Of a stretch of 5,897 nucleotides of DNA, positions 1 to 5,897 are shown one piece after another. The notes under the pieces were generated by a model that was given only the letters and a program-made list of their open reading frames with translations, had not been told where the DNA came from and did not search any database. Each line of letters begins with the position of its first letter. Positions within the stretch are counted from its first letter, which is position 1. The position numbers and the translations under genes are program-made. The DNA comes from JBDTCS01 sp039923455 (GTDB taxonomy: Bacteria; Bacteroidota; Ignavibacteria; Palsa-1295): the NCBI GenBank assembly GCA_039923455.1, contig JBDTCS010000052.1, forward strand, positions 1-5,897, written 5' to 3'.

Positions 1-1478
1 AAGATGAACGATATCAGCATCGCAAAAACCATTGTGATCGAGAGCGATCGGAAGAACGCACCGGCGATACCGCTTAAGAAACCAAGTGGGATGTGAATCA
101 CGATCGTGCTCGCTGTCGAACCAATCACGGCAGGCATAATCTCGTGGAGTGCTTCTCGGCACGCAACAACAAACGAGACGTTACCTTCCTCGTTGCGCGA
201 TCGGCGTAATGTGAACTGTGCAAAAATACTTTCGATCACGACAATCGAATCATCAATGATCAATCCGACCGCTGCAGCAATACCGCCGAGCGTCATGATG
301 TTGATCGTCTCGTTGATCGCAAACAAGCATAGGAAGGTGGCGGCAATCGTCGCCGGCACGATCACCATCATTACGAGCGTGATGCGCCAACTTCGAAGAA
401 AGAGCATGAGCACTAACATCGAAAGCAGAATGCCGATGAGTATGCTATCGCGTGTGCTGGCAATCGAAGCCGCGATATACGTTGCCTGATCGTAAAAATT
501 CTCGAAGTGCACCTGCGATGCGAACTTCATGTGTGAGAGCTTTTCGATTACCTGCTGACCAATCTCAACGGAACTACCCGTAGGCTGTTTGATTACGTTG
601 ATGAGCACGGCATCGTGACCATGTGCAGTTGCACGAATGAACTGATCCTGCACCGAAGGAGTCACCTGAGCTACATCTCGAACAAGGATTACGGTGCCAT
701 TCTGCACAGTGACCGGCACCGCACCGATCTCATCCGTATTCTTTAGCAATCCGGAGATGAGCGAGAGATAGAGTTGATAGTTGTTGTCAACAAGCCCGGT
801 CGATGCAACAATATTGGATTTTTTTATCGCGTCCGAGACAGCACGCACATCCAGATGATACTGCGCTAATTTCGTGGGGTTTACGGTAACCAAAAACTCT
901 CGTGTGTCTCCGCCGGTGACCTCGACTCTCGCTACACCGGGCACTTGCAATAGCGTCGGCCTAATTTGTAGTAGCGCGATATCGCGAAGTTCGACGAGCG
1001 AAAGTTTGTCGGAGCTCAGACTGTATCCCTCGATCGGGAAGACGGCAACCGACATTTGCTGCGCATTGATACTCGCAGTCGGAGGAAGTGTGTTGCGAAT
1101 ATTTTCTATCTTGCCTTGCAAGATTTGCAGCGCTTGCAATACATTCGTACCCCAATTGAGATAGACGGAAATCTCCGCAGAACCACGGCTCGTAACGGAT
1201 CGAACTACATGAACACCAGGCACAGAATTCACGACCTCCTCGATCGGCTTCGTCACCTCGACGAGCATTCGCTCGGCGGGTTCCTCACCGTTATCGGCAA
1301 GAATGACGATTCGTGGAAATGTAATGTCAGGGAATAGCGAGACAGGCAGCGACAACATCAGAGCAGCACCGGACGCAGTCAGCAGACCTGCGATCAGCAG
1401 TAGCGCCCTCTTGTGTTTTTGAACGTGTTCAAAAAAGCTTAGTCGCTCTACAGCTCCACCCGTACTCTCGTTGCGCAT
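1..1478 (-). CDS. RND-family efflux pump, inner-membrane subunit (N-terminal 492 residues, partial)
   Basis: This is the inner-membrane proton-driven pump of a tripartite exporter. It starts at an ATG (1478-1476) 3 bp after the adaptor stop, with no clear Shine-Dalgarno, and stays open to the left window edge, giving 492 of the roughly 1,000-1,050 residues usual for the family. Seen in order: a first membrane helix (about 24-44) followed by LPVSLFPDITFP, typical of RND pumps; VTKPIEE (75-81) and VPGV (86-89) in the porter domain; WGTN at 109-112; a second porter/docking region; then membrane helices from about residue 345. Helix 4 carries GLIIDDSIVVIES, with Asp409 and Asp410 matching AcrB Asp407/Asp408, the proton-relay pair. 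The heavy-metal (CzcA-type) pattern VDGAVIIVEN is not present, so a drug, lipid or other hydrophobic substrate is more likely than a metal. The actual substrate cannot be read from the sequence. It is the last visible gene of the TolC-adaptor-pump operon. Confidence 0.95.
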   Translation of the reverse strand, partial: MRNESTGGAVERLSFFEHVQKHKRALLLIAGLLTASGAALMLSLPVSLFPDITFPRIVILADNGEEPAERMLVEVTKPIEEVVNSVPGVHVVRSVTSRGSAEISVYLNWGTNVLQALQILQGKIENIRNTLPPTASINAQQMSVAVFPIEGYSLSSDKLSLVELRDIALLQIRPTLLQVPGVARVEVTGGDTREFLVTVNPTKLAQYHLDVRAVSDAIKKSNIVASTGLVDNNYQLYLSLISGLLKNTDEIGAVPVTVQNGTVILVRDVAQVTPSVQDQFIRATAHGHDAVLINVIKQPTGSSVEIGQQVIEKLSHMKFASQVHFENFYDQATYIAASIASTRDSILIGILLSMLVLMLFLRSWRITLVMMVIVPATIAATFLCLFAINETINIMTLGGIAAAVGLIIDDSIVVIESIFAQFTLRRSRNEEGNVSFVVACREALHEIMPAVIGSTASTIVIHIPLGFLSGIAGAFFRSLSITMVFAMLISFI

Positions 1479-1481
1479 GTA

Positions 1482-2489
1482 TTAATGGATGAGGGTGATG
1501 CGTGTCGAATCCGGTAACGCGTAATTTCCTTCAACGACGACGGGACTGCCATCAGAGATTTGTGGTGACCGAATTTCGACTAGCGAATCTTTCATTCCGC
1601 CGATCTCTACATCAACATTTCGTGCCATTGAGTCAGTACCGAATGTTACGATCGACCGCGCATTCGTCTCATCATTTCGAAGTATCGCACTCTTCGGCAC
1701 GAGTAACGCTCGCGCGTGCGTGCCGGTAACGATTCGCGCTGTGCCGGCAATATCCGTTTTAAGGGATTGCAGTACACTCGCGCTGAGTCCGATAAATTTC
1801 ATTACCACTTTTGCCGTCTGACTTTGCACGTCCACTTGCGGCTTGATCGTACTAATAACGACTGGCAGTTCACTTCCAGGCAAAATCGGTAGCGAAACAT
1901 ACGCACGCGCAGTGTGTGATACATGCATCAGATCTTTGAGCGGGAGATCGGCGACGAATTGCATACTCGTTGGGTCGAGAATCGTTAATAGCTCTTGCGA
2001 TTCTGCAACGTACTCCCCTTCGCTTGTCAGCCTCGAAACAACAATGCCGGAAAGTTTTGCGCGAACGGTGACGCTATTTTCTCCTTGCTTTGCGAGTTCG
2101 ACCATTCGATTTGCTTGCTGCTTCTCTTCGTCGGTCCTCGCATTTTTCATCAGCAGATAAGCTCCTTCTGTCGAGGCGATGGACTCTTTCGTTTGAATGA
2201 CTGCGACAATATCACCCGCCTTGACTGTAGAACCCTCGATCAAACTCATCAGGATCACTTTGCCGGCGATTGGCGCATACAGTTTTTGCTTCTTCAGAGC
2301 TTCGGTACGACCGGTCAGCGTTAGCACGTCCTCCACTTCCCCCGTGATGATTTTTACAGCCCGGACAGCAACCAACACTTTGACGTCGGAATTTGCCACT
2401 TCATCCGCAGCCAATTTTTTTTGACAGCCGGTAAACAAGCCTGCTCCACAAAGCATGATAATCAGAGCTGACCTTAGGTTGTTTTTCAT
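1482..2489 (-). CDS. RND efflux periplasmic adaptor (HlyD/membrane-fusion family), predicted lipoprotein
   Basis: This 335-residue adaptor would bridge the RND pump and the TolC-like channel in the periplasm. The ATG at 2489 is chosen because it places a signal sequence directly at the N-terminus: Lys/Arg, a hydrophobic stretch at 7-18, then LFTGC with Cys22 as the likely lipidated residue. The frame is open upstream to 2612, but that extension adds 41 non-secretory residues overlapping the channel gene and is unlikely. Two lipoyl-like half-motifs are visible, YAPIAGKV...GSTVKAGD (about 71-93) and VRAKLSGIVVSRL...GEYVAE (about 142-163). They are separated by a short predicted helical hairpin (about 101-138), followed by a beta-barrel and membrane-proximal region. 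The gene starts 22 bp after the channel stop and ends 3 bp before the pump start. No strong ribosome-binding site is seen. Phe at lipobox position -3 is slightly atypical. Family assignment is secure; the exported substrate is unknown. Confidence 0.93.
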   Translation of the reverse strand: MKNNLRSALIIMLCGAGLFTGCQKKLAADEVANSDVKVLVAVRAVKIITGEVEDVLTLTGRTEALKKQKLYAPIAGKVILMSLIEGSTVKAGDIVAVIQTKESIASTEGAYLLMKNARTDEEKQQANRMVELAKQGENSVTVRAKLSGIVVSRLTSEGEYVAESQELLTILDPTSMQFVADLPLKDLMHVSHTARAYVSLPILPGSELPVVISTIKPQVDVQSQTAKVVMKFIGLSASVLQSLKTDIAGTARIVTGTHARALLVPKSAILRNDETNARSIVTFGTDSMARNVDVEIGGMKDSLVEIRSPQISDGSPVVVEGNYALPDSTRITLIH

Positions 2490-2511
2490 GTTACGTATGA
2501 TAGCTCTGATA

Positions 2512-3819
2512 TTATTTAACAAGCAGTCGTTCGAGCGCAGCTCTCGATGCTGCCAACCCAGTGAGTATATCCAGTTCGACTCGGCGAATATCCGTAACCT
2601 GACGATGGGCATCCAAGACTTCGAGCGCTAATGCACCACCCCCTGCATATTTGCTTCGCATAAGTGCGTAGGCATCGCTCGCATCGCGCAACAGTGTGTG
2701 CACGGAATCGAGTTGGATCTTCGCTTGGACGATCTCGTGTTCAAGCCGAATAAAATCTGCAGCACGTGCGCGATCGGCGAATTGCAACTCAAGTCGTAAT
2801 CGTGCAGCCTCCAGTTCTTTACCTTCGGTGCGCAAATCGTTGCCGCCCCAATCGAGCAGTGGTCCATCGAGTGTAATTCCAACCGATGCACCAAGTATGC
2901 TCGCACGATTACCGCTCGCGAGTCGAAGATTCTGCACGGAAGTCAGGACACCGACGTCCCCTTGCAAACTCAAAGTCGGATGTTTCTCCGCACGCGAAAG
3001 ATCGGCTTCGGCGATTGCTCGATCAAGATCCAAAACTGCGAGCGTGTGCTCAAGCGAAAGCGCAGTATCTATCTCACGTTTATCTGTTACGGTTGGATTC
3101 GCATCTCTCTCGATTGATCCTTCGAGCGTGAACGCGGTATCACCGGGATCTCCGAGCAACTCAGCGAGTGCATACTTTCTACTTGTGAGTTCTGCGCGCG
3201 CGCGGTGGAGTCCGAGCTCTTCTTGCTTAAGCTGCAATTGCGTCTTGAGAAGATCGCCAAATCCGGCACCACCGCCTGCGTGCAATCGAGTAATGAGATC
3301 ACGGTAATCCGTTAACTCATTCACACTCGTAAGATCAAGCTGTATCTCTCGCTGTTTGGAAAGAATATCAAAGAAGGCACTCGCCACTGCAAGCTCGAGA
3401 TCGGCAGCGATAAGCAGCTTCGCTTTTCCCGAACGCGCTTGATCGATCGAGGCTTGACGCGAGCGAATATCTCGTGCACCGCCATCATAGATCGACTCAT
3501 CCAACGTCACCTGCGCGTTCACCTGTCCCTCATTTGTGAGTGCTGGATCGTAGCCAAACGATGAAAAGCTTGGTGCATAACTAATACCCGCTCGATACCG
3601 GAATTGGGGCAAACGACCTGTTCGAATCTCGCGACCTGCAATCTCCGCGGATTGCGTCGAGATATCTGCGCCCACCAATCGAAGGCTGCGCTCCTTCGCG
3701 ATTCGGTTCGCTACTTCAAGCGTAAGCACCGATGGGAGACGGTTCTGCCCCAATGCCACGAACGGCACAAGACAAACTTGAAGCAAAAGAGAAAATGCAG
3801 CTAAATGAAGTTTCACCAC
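2512..3819 (-). CDS. TolC-family outer-membrane efflux channel
   Basis: This is the outer-membrane exit duct of the exporter, 435 residues from the chosen start, normal for the OEP (TolC) family. There is no ATG near the 5' end. The frame is open back to a stop at 3936-3934, and candidate starts are TTG 3843, TTG 3822, GTG 3819 and GTG 3816. GTG 3819 is preferred because AGGT lies 7 nt upstream and translation then gives a compact signal peptide (VKLHLAAFSLLLQ...) with likely cleavage after VALG, before Gln25. The mature part starts with LTLEVANRIA, the usual first helix of the family, followed by GRLPQFRYRAGISY. The family's internal duplication is visible: AGGGAGFGDLL (from about 181) and AGGGALALEVL (from about 392) sit at equivalent places in the two halves, each followed by a long amphipathic helix, ending in LAASRAALERLL. 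It is the first gene of the operon, 22 bp before the adaptor. Confidence 0.93.
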   Translation of the reverse strand: MVKLHLAAFSLLLQVCLVPFVALGQNRLPSVLTLEVANRIAKERSLRLVGADISTQSAEIAGREIRTGRLPQFRYRAGISYAPSFSSFGYDPALTNEGQVNAQVTLDESIYDGGARDIRSRQASIDQARSGKAKLLIAADLELAVASAFFDILSKQREIQLDLTSVNELTDYRDLITRLHAGGGAGFGDLLKTQLQLKQEELGLHRARAELTSRKYALAELLGDPGDTAFTLEGSIERDANPTVTDKREIDTALSLEHTLAVLDLDRAIAEADLSRAEKHPTLSLQGDVGVLTSVQNLRLASGNRASILGASVGITLDGPLLDWGGNDLRTEGKELEAARLRLELQFADRARAADFIRLEHEIVQAKIQLDSVHTLLRDASDAYALMRSKYAGGGALALEVLDAHRQVTDIRRVELDILTGLAASRAALERLLVK

Positions 3820-3826
3820 CAAATAT

Positions 3827-3830
3827 ACCT
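3827..3830 (-). promoter_or_regulatory. Putative ribosome-binding site AGGT for the TolC-family gene
   Basis: Read on the minus strand, AGGT lies 7 nt before GTG 3819 and 10 nt before GTG 3816. It lies inside the reading frame if the upstream TTG 3843 is used instead. The spacing is the main reason for choosing a GTG start. The motif is short and could be chance. Confidence 0.35.
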
Positions 3831-3884
3831 GTTCGTCCAGCAAGGACTCTGAGTAGCGTGAGTTCGTCCAACACGGAGAATGCT

Positions 3885-3892
3885 CAAAAATA
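3885..3892 (-). promoter_or_regulatory. Candidate -7 box (TATTTTTG) for the efflux operon
   Basis: The minus strand reads TATTTTTG, an exact match to the TAnnTTTG -7 consensus of Bacteroidota primary sigma factors, about 65 bp upstream of GTG 3819. No TTTG-type -33 element is seen at the expected distance, so the call rests on one half-site and on the inferred lineage. Confidence 0.25.
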
Positions 3893-3972
3893 TTCGTCTT
3901 TCTAGTTAAGAATTGTTCACGCGTTCCTCCGAATCACAATCTCGTAATCAGATGCGCAAGCAGCCAAAATGC

Positions 3973-3980
3973 TATTTTTG
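3973..3980 (+). promoter_or_regulatory. Candidate -7 box (TATTTTTG) for the dehydrogenase-like/thiolase pair
   Basis: The plus strand reads TATTTTTG, matching TAnnTTTG, 54 bp upstream of ATG 4035. It overlaps the palindrome AAAAT-GCT-ATTTT (3966-3978), which could be an operator. The upstream -33 element is not recognisable. Confidence 0.25.
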
Positions 3981-4034
3981 CACACAAGTTCGGAAATGTG
4001 AGCAAAAGAACGATACGAAAAACGAGAGCAAACA

Positions 4035-4697
4035 ATGCGAGTGCAACTGATCAGCGACCCCGAATATGTGGATGGATTTACTGGCATCCTAACGGCCTCA
4101 CCTGAAATCGAAATTGTCCACGAGGCTCCCGAGATCGTCTTTGATGCTACTTTCGTGAACATTGATGCAAAGCTCAAAGCACTTGGAGCACTTCAGGATT
4201 CAAAAGCGCTAATTATTTCGAACACATTGACGCTCAGTGCAACCCTTTCTCAAAAGACTGCCGGTACGTCAGCACAAATCGTGGGTGCGCCGATACTACC
4301 GAATTATTTTGGACGGCAGCAAGTGATTGAGATATCCCGACCGTTGAACTCTTCGAATAAACTTGATAGCGCCAACAGCTTTTTTGCACTCTTATCTAAA
4401 AAGACAGAAACGATTGGCGATGCGATTGGTGGTGTGTTTCCAAGAACGCTATCCATGATCATTAACGAAGCGGCTTTTGCGCTTCAAGAAAAAGTTGCGA
4501 CGGCTGAAGATATTGATCTCGCGATGAAGCTCGGCACTAATTATCCGAAGGGCCCGCTTGCGTGGTGTGATGAAATCGGTGCGGCTGTTGTTGTAGCAAT
4601 TCTCGATGCACTTGGTAAAGAATATGGCTCGGATAGGTATCGAGTTGCTGCCTTGTTACGTCGTCACGCGGAAGCTGGGATTAATTTTTACGCCTAA
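4035..4697 (+). CDS. Short 3-hydroxyacyl-CoA dehydrogenase-like protein, probably lacking classical catalysis
   Basis: This 220-residue protein is shorter than the roughly 280-320 residues of stand-alone 3-hydroxyacyl-CoA dehydrogenases. The C-terminal half is a clear 3HCDH C-terminal domain: MIINEAAFALQEKVATAEDI (141-160), then DLAMKLGTNYPKGPLAWCDE and DRYRVAALLRRHAEAG near the end. Residues 33-104 resemble the second half of the Rossmann domain (SNT at 62-64; QVIEI at 96-100 in place of KLVEV). The N-terminal GxGxxG nucleotide loop is absent. By my manual alignment with human SCHAD, Glu170 is kept (Glu99), but Ser137, His158 (HFFNP region) and Asn208 are not. The start ATG follows a weak GAGAG (4024-4028, 6-nt spacer). 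A thiolase follows 42 bp downstream. I recall similar short proteins in Bacteroidota, often annotated as 3-hydroxyacyl-CoA dehydrogenase. The role may be acyl-CoA binding, a structural partner, or unconventional catalysis. The fold is fairly sure; the function is not. Confidence 0.85.
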   Translation: MRVQLISDPEYVDGFTGILTASPEIEIVHEAPEIVFDATFVNIDAKLKALGALQDSKALIISNTLTLSATLSQKTAGTSAQIVGAPILPNYFGRQQVIEISRPLNSSNKLDSANSFFALLSKKTETIGDAIGGVFPRTLSMIINEAAFALQEKVATAEDIDLAMKLGTNYPKGPLAWCDEIGAAVVVAILDALGKEYGSDRYRVAALLRRHAEAGINFYA

Positions 4698-4739
4698 GGT
4701 CCGCGCACGTTCGGGACTCTATCACAATCGGAATATAGA

Positions 4740-5897
4740 ATGTCAGAAGCATATATCGTATCGGCTTGTCGTACACCATTCGGAAAATATGGCGGCGCAC
4801 TAAAAGATGTTCGTCCCGATGACATGGCGGGACTCGTCATGCAGGAAGCGGCACGCCGCGCTGGGATCGATACGAATGCGATCGACGATGTGATCTTTGG
4901 CTGCGCCAATCAAGCAGGTGAAGATAATCGCAATGTTGCACGCATGGGAGTTTTGCTCGCAGGTTTTCCGGAGCGTGTACCTGCCGTTACGATCAATCGT
5001 CTCTGCGGCTCATCGCTCGAAGCAGTTATCCAAGCTGCGCGGGCAATTCGAACGGGTGAGGCAGATATTATTATCGCAGGTGGAGTCGAAAGTATGACTC
5101 GCGCGCCGTACTCGCTTCCAAAAAATGTTTCCGGCTCAGCTCTCTTCGGAAATCTTACCGCCTACGATACAGCGCTCGGGTGGCGTTACCCAAATCCGAA
5201 GCTTGAAGCACTCTTTCCGCCGGAATCCATGGGCGAGACGGCCGAGAATGTAGCCGAGCTGAACAAGATCTCGCGCGAGGATCAAGATGCCTTCGCCCTC
5301 GAATCACATAGGCGTACAATTCAAGCGCAAGAACGCGGCGATTACGACGAGGAAATCGTTGCCGTCGAAATTCCAACTCGCAAAGGCGATCCTATTCGCG
5401 TCACCAAAGACGAGCAGCCTCGGGCTGACACTTCGCTCGAAAAACTGGCCTCGCTCAAAGCAGCTTTTCGAAAAGGCGGTACTGTCACGGCCGGAAATTC
5501 CAGCAGCCTCAACGATGGAGCAAGTGCGCTTGTCGTTGTGAGTGAGCGAGTGCTAAAGCAGCTCAAGATCGAGCCACTCGGACGTTATGTAGCGGGAGCC
5601 TCAGAAGGCCTCTCGCCTCGCTGTATGGGCCTTGGACCGATCTACGCGACCCGGAAGGCTCTCGAACGAGCTAAGCTCACTCTGAGTGATATTGAACTTG
5701 TAGAGCTGAATGAGGCCTTTGCATCACAGAGCCTCGCAGTTATCCGCGAATTGGGGCTGAATCCTGCGAAAGTAAACCCCAACGGCGGAGCTATTTCGAT
5801 CGGGCATCCACTCGGTGCCAGCGGTGGCAGGCTCGTCGGTACTTTGCTCTATGGCATGCGCAGAAACAACTTAAAACGAGGACTCGCAACGATGTGT
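4740..5897 (+). CDS. pcaF: Thiolase, 3-oxoadipyl-CoA thiolase type (PcaF/PaaJ-like), 3' end cut by window
   Basis: Thiolases of this type split a 3-oxoacyl-CoA with free CoA; PcaF/PaaJ cleave 3-oxoadipyl-CoA to succinyl-CoA and acetyl-CoA. The first 386 residues of an expected roughly 395-405 are present. Visible motifs: nucleophile Cys89 in NRLCGSSLEA (CGSS as in FadA, instead of the commoner CGSG), GGVESMTRAPY, NEAF at 324-327, His356 in GHPLGASGG, and Cys386 in ATMC as the last codon of the window, so the catalytic set is intact. Assignment to the PcaF/PaaJ group rests on GCANQAGEDNRNVARM (54-69), YDTALGWRYPNP, GETAENVAEL with KISREDQDAFAL, and MGLGPIYATRKAL, all close to the E. coli PaaJ sequence as I remember it. 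A generic acetyl-CoA acyltransferase is the alternative. The ATG at 4740 follows a weak GGA 7 nt upstream. It is probably co-transcribed with the dehydrogenase-like gene; no terminator is seen in the 42-bp gap. Confidence 0.93.
   Translation, partial: MSEAYIVSACRTPFGKYGGALKDVRPDDMAGLVMQEAARRAGIDTNAIDDVIFGCANQAGEDNRNVARMGVLLAGFPERVPAVTINRLCGSSLEAVIQAARAIRTGEADIIIAGGVESMTRAPYSLPKNVSGSALFGNLTAYDTALGWRYPNPKLEALFPPESMGETAENVAELNKISREDQDAFALESHRRTIQAQERGDYDEEIVAVEIPTRKGDPIRVTKDEQPRADTSLEKLASLKAAFRKGGTVTAGNSSSLNDGASALVVVSERVLKQLKIEPLGRYVAGASEGLSPRCMGLGPIYATRKALERAKLTLSDIELVELNEAFASQSLAVIRELGLNPAKVNPNGGAISIGHPLGASGGRLVGTLLYGMRRNNLKRGLATMC

Larger units (their letters stand above)
3820..4034. promoter_or_regulatory. 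Divergent intergenic region, likely promoters for both gene groups
   Basis: About 215 bp separate the starts of the leftward efflux operon and the rightward dehydrogenase-like/thiolase pair, so promoters for both directions should lie here. It is visibly richer in A/T runs than the flanking genes. It contains matches to the Bacteroidota -7 box TAnnTTTG on both strands and a small palindrome AAAAT-GCT-ATTTT at 3966-3978. No matching -33 TTTG at 19-21 bp and no convincing sigma70 -35/-10 pair was found. No regulator gene lies in the window. The short frames on both strands here show no recognisable protein features. Confidence 0.5.

Noticed and set aside
106..489. A 127-codon open frame on the plus strand opposite the pump gene.
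   Set aside because: It lies antisense to the conserved helix 2-5 region of the RND pump and shows no protein features of its own.
2490..2612. A 41-codon N-terminal extension of the adaptor gene overlapping the end of the TolC-family gene.
   Set aside because: It would bury the signal sequence and lipobox inside the protein; the ATG at 2489 gives a proper lipoprotein start just after the upstream stop.
2696..3307. A 203-codon open frame on the plus strand opposite the TolC-family gene.
   Set aside because: It is Ser/Arg-rich with no domain features and lies fully antisense to a gene with clear family motifs; it is a coding shadow.
3917..4177. An 86-codon minus-strand frame spanning the intergenic region and the start of the dehydrogenase-like gene.
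   Set aside because: It overlaps a clear gene on the opposite strand and shows no recognisable motif; it is best read as chance.
4699..4717. GTCC...GGAC inverted repeat between the dehydrogenase-like and thiolase genes, considered as a terminator.
   Set aside because: The stem is only 4 bp and no T-run follows, so it is unlikely to stop transcription.
1..5897. CRISPR arrays, insertion sequences, tRNA genes or phage genes.
   Set aside because: No regularly spaced repeats, transposase motifs, terminal inverted repeats or tRNA-like cloverleaf sequence were seen; almost the whole window is accounted for by five ordinary-looking genes.
4740..5897. CGSS in place of CGSG at the thiolase nucleophile as a sign of lost activity.
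   Set aside because: FadA-type thiolases carry CGSS and are active; the nucleophile Cys89, His356 and Cys386 are all present.

Overview
The window holds two divergent gene groups separated by an intergenic region of about 215 bp (3820-4034). No RNA gene, CRISPR array, insertion sequence or phage element was seen. Base composition looks balanced and even across the window. Three features hint at a Bacteroidota/Chlorobiota-type (FCB) bacterium: Shine-Dalgarno sequences are weak or absent before most genes, the intergenic region carries TAnnTTTG elements like the Bacteroidota -7 box, and the short 3-hydroxyacyl-CoA dehydrogenase-like protein resembles versions I recall from Bacteroidota. This assignment is inferred from style and is not proven.

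Minus strand, left part (3819 down to 1): a complete tripartite efflux operon in the order outer-membrane TolC-family channel (2512-3819), lipoprotein periplasmic adaptor of the HlyD/RND membrane-fusion family (1482-2489), and the first 492 residues of an RND inner-membrane pump (1-1478, running off the left edge). The genes are 22 and 3 bp apart, so they are almost certainly co-transcribed. The pump keeps the Asp-Asp proton-relay pair of drug and hydrophobe exporters (HAE type) at residues 409-410. Together the three proteins would form an envelope-spanning, proton-driven exporter.

Plus strand, right part (4035 to 5897): a 220-residue 3-hydroxyacyl-CoA dehydrogenase-like protein, followed 42 bp later by a thiolase of the 3-oxoadipyl-CoA thiolase type (PcaF/PaaJ), cut by the right edge exactly at its second catalytic cysteine. 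The dehydrogenase-like protein lacks the dinucleotide-binding glycine loop and three of the four classical active-site residues, so it is probably not an ordinary dehydrogenase. The pair suggests a beta-oxidation-like pathway ending in thiolysis, plausibly phenylacetate or another aromatic acid, with the rest of the cluster beyond the right edge.

The best leads are the apparently degenerate dehydrogenase conserved beside an intact thiolase, the promoter-like elements in the divergent region, and a marked excess of the palindrome CGATCG across the window. I found no convincing sign of a wholly new system.
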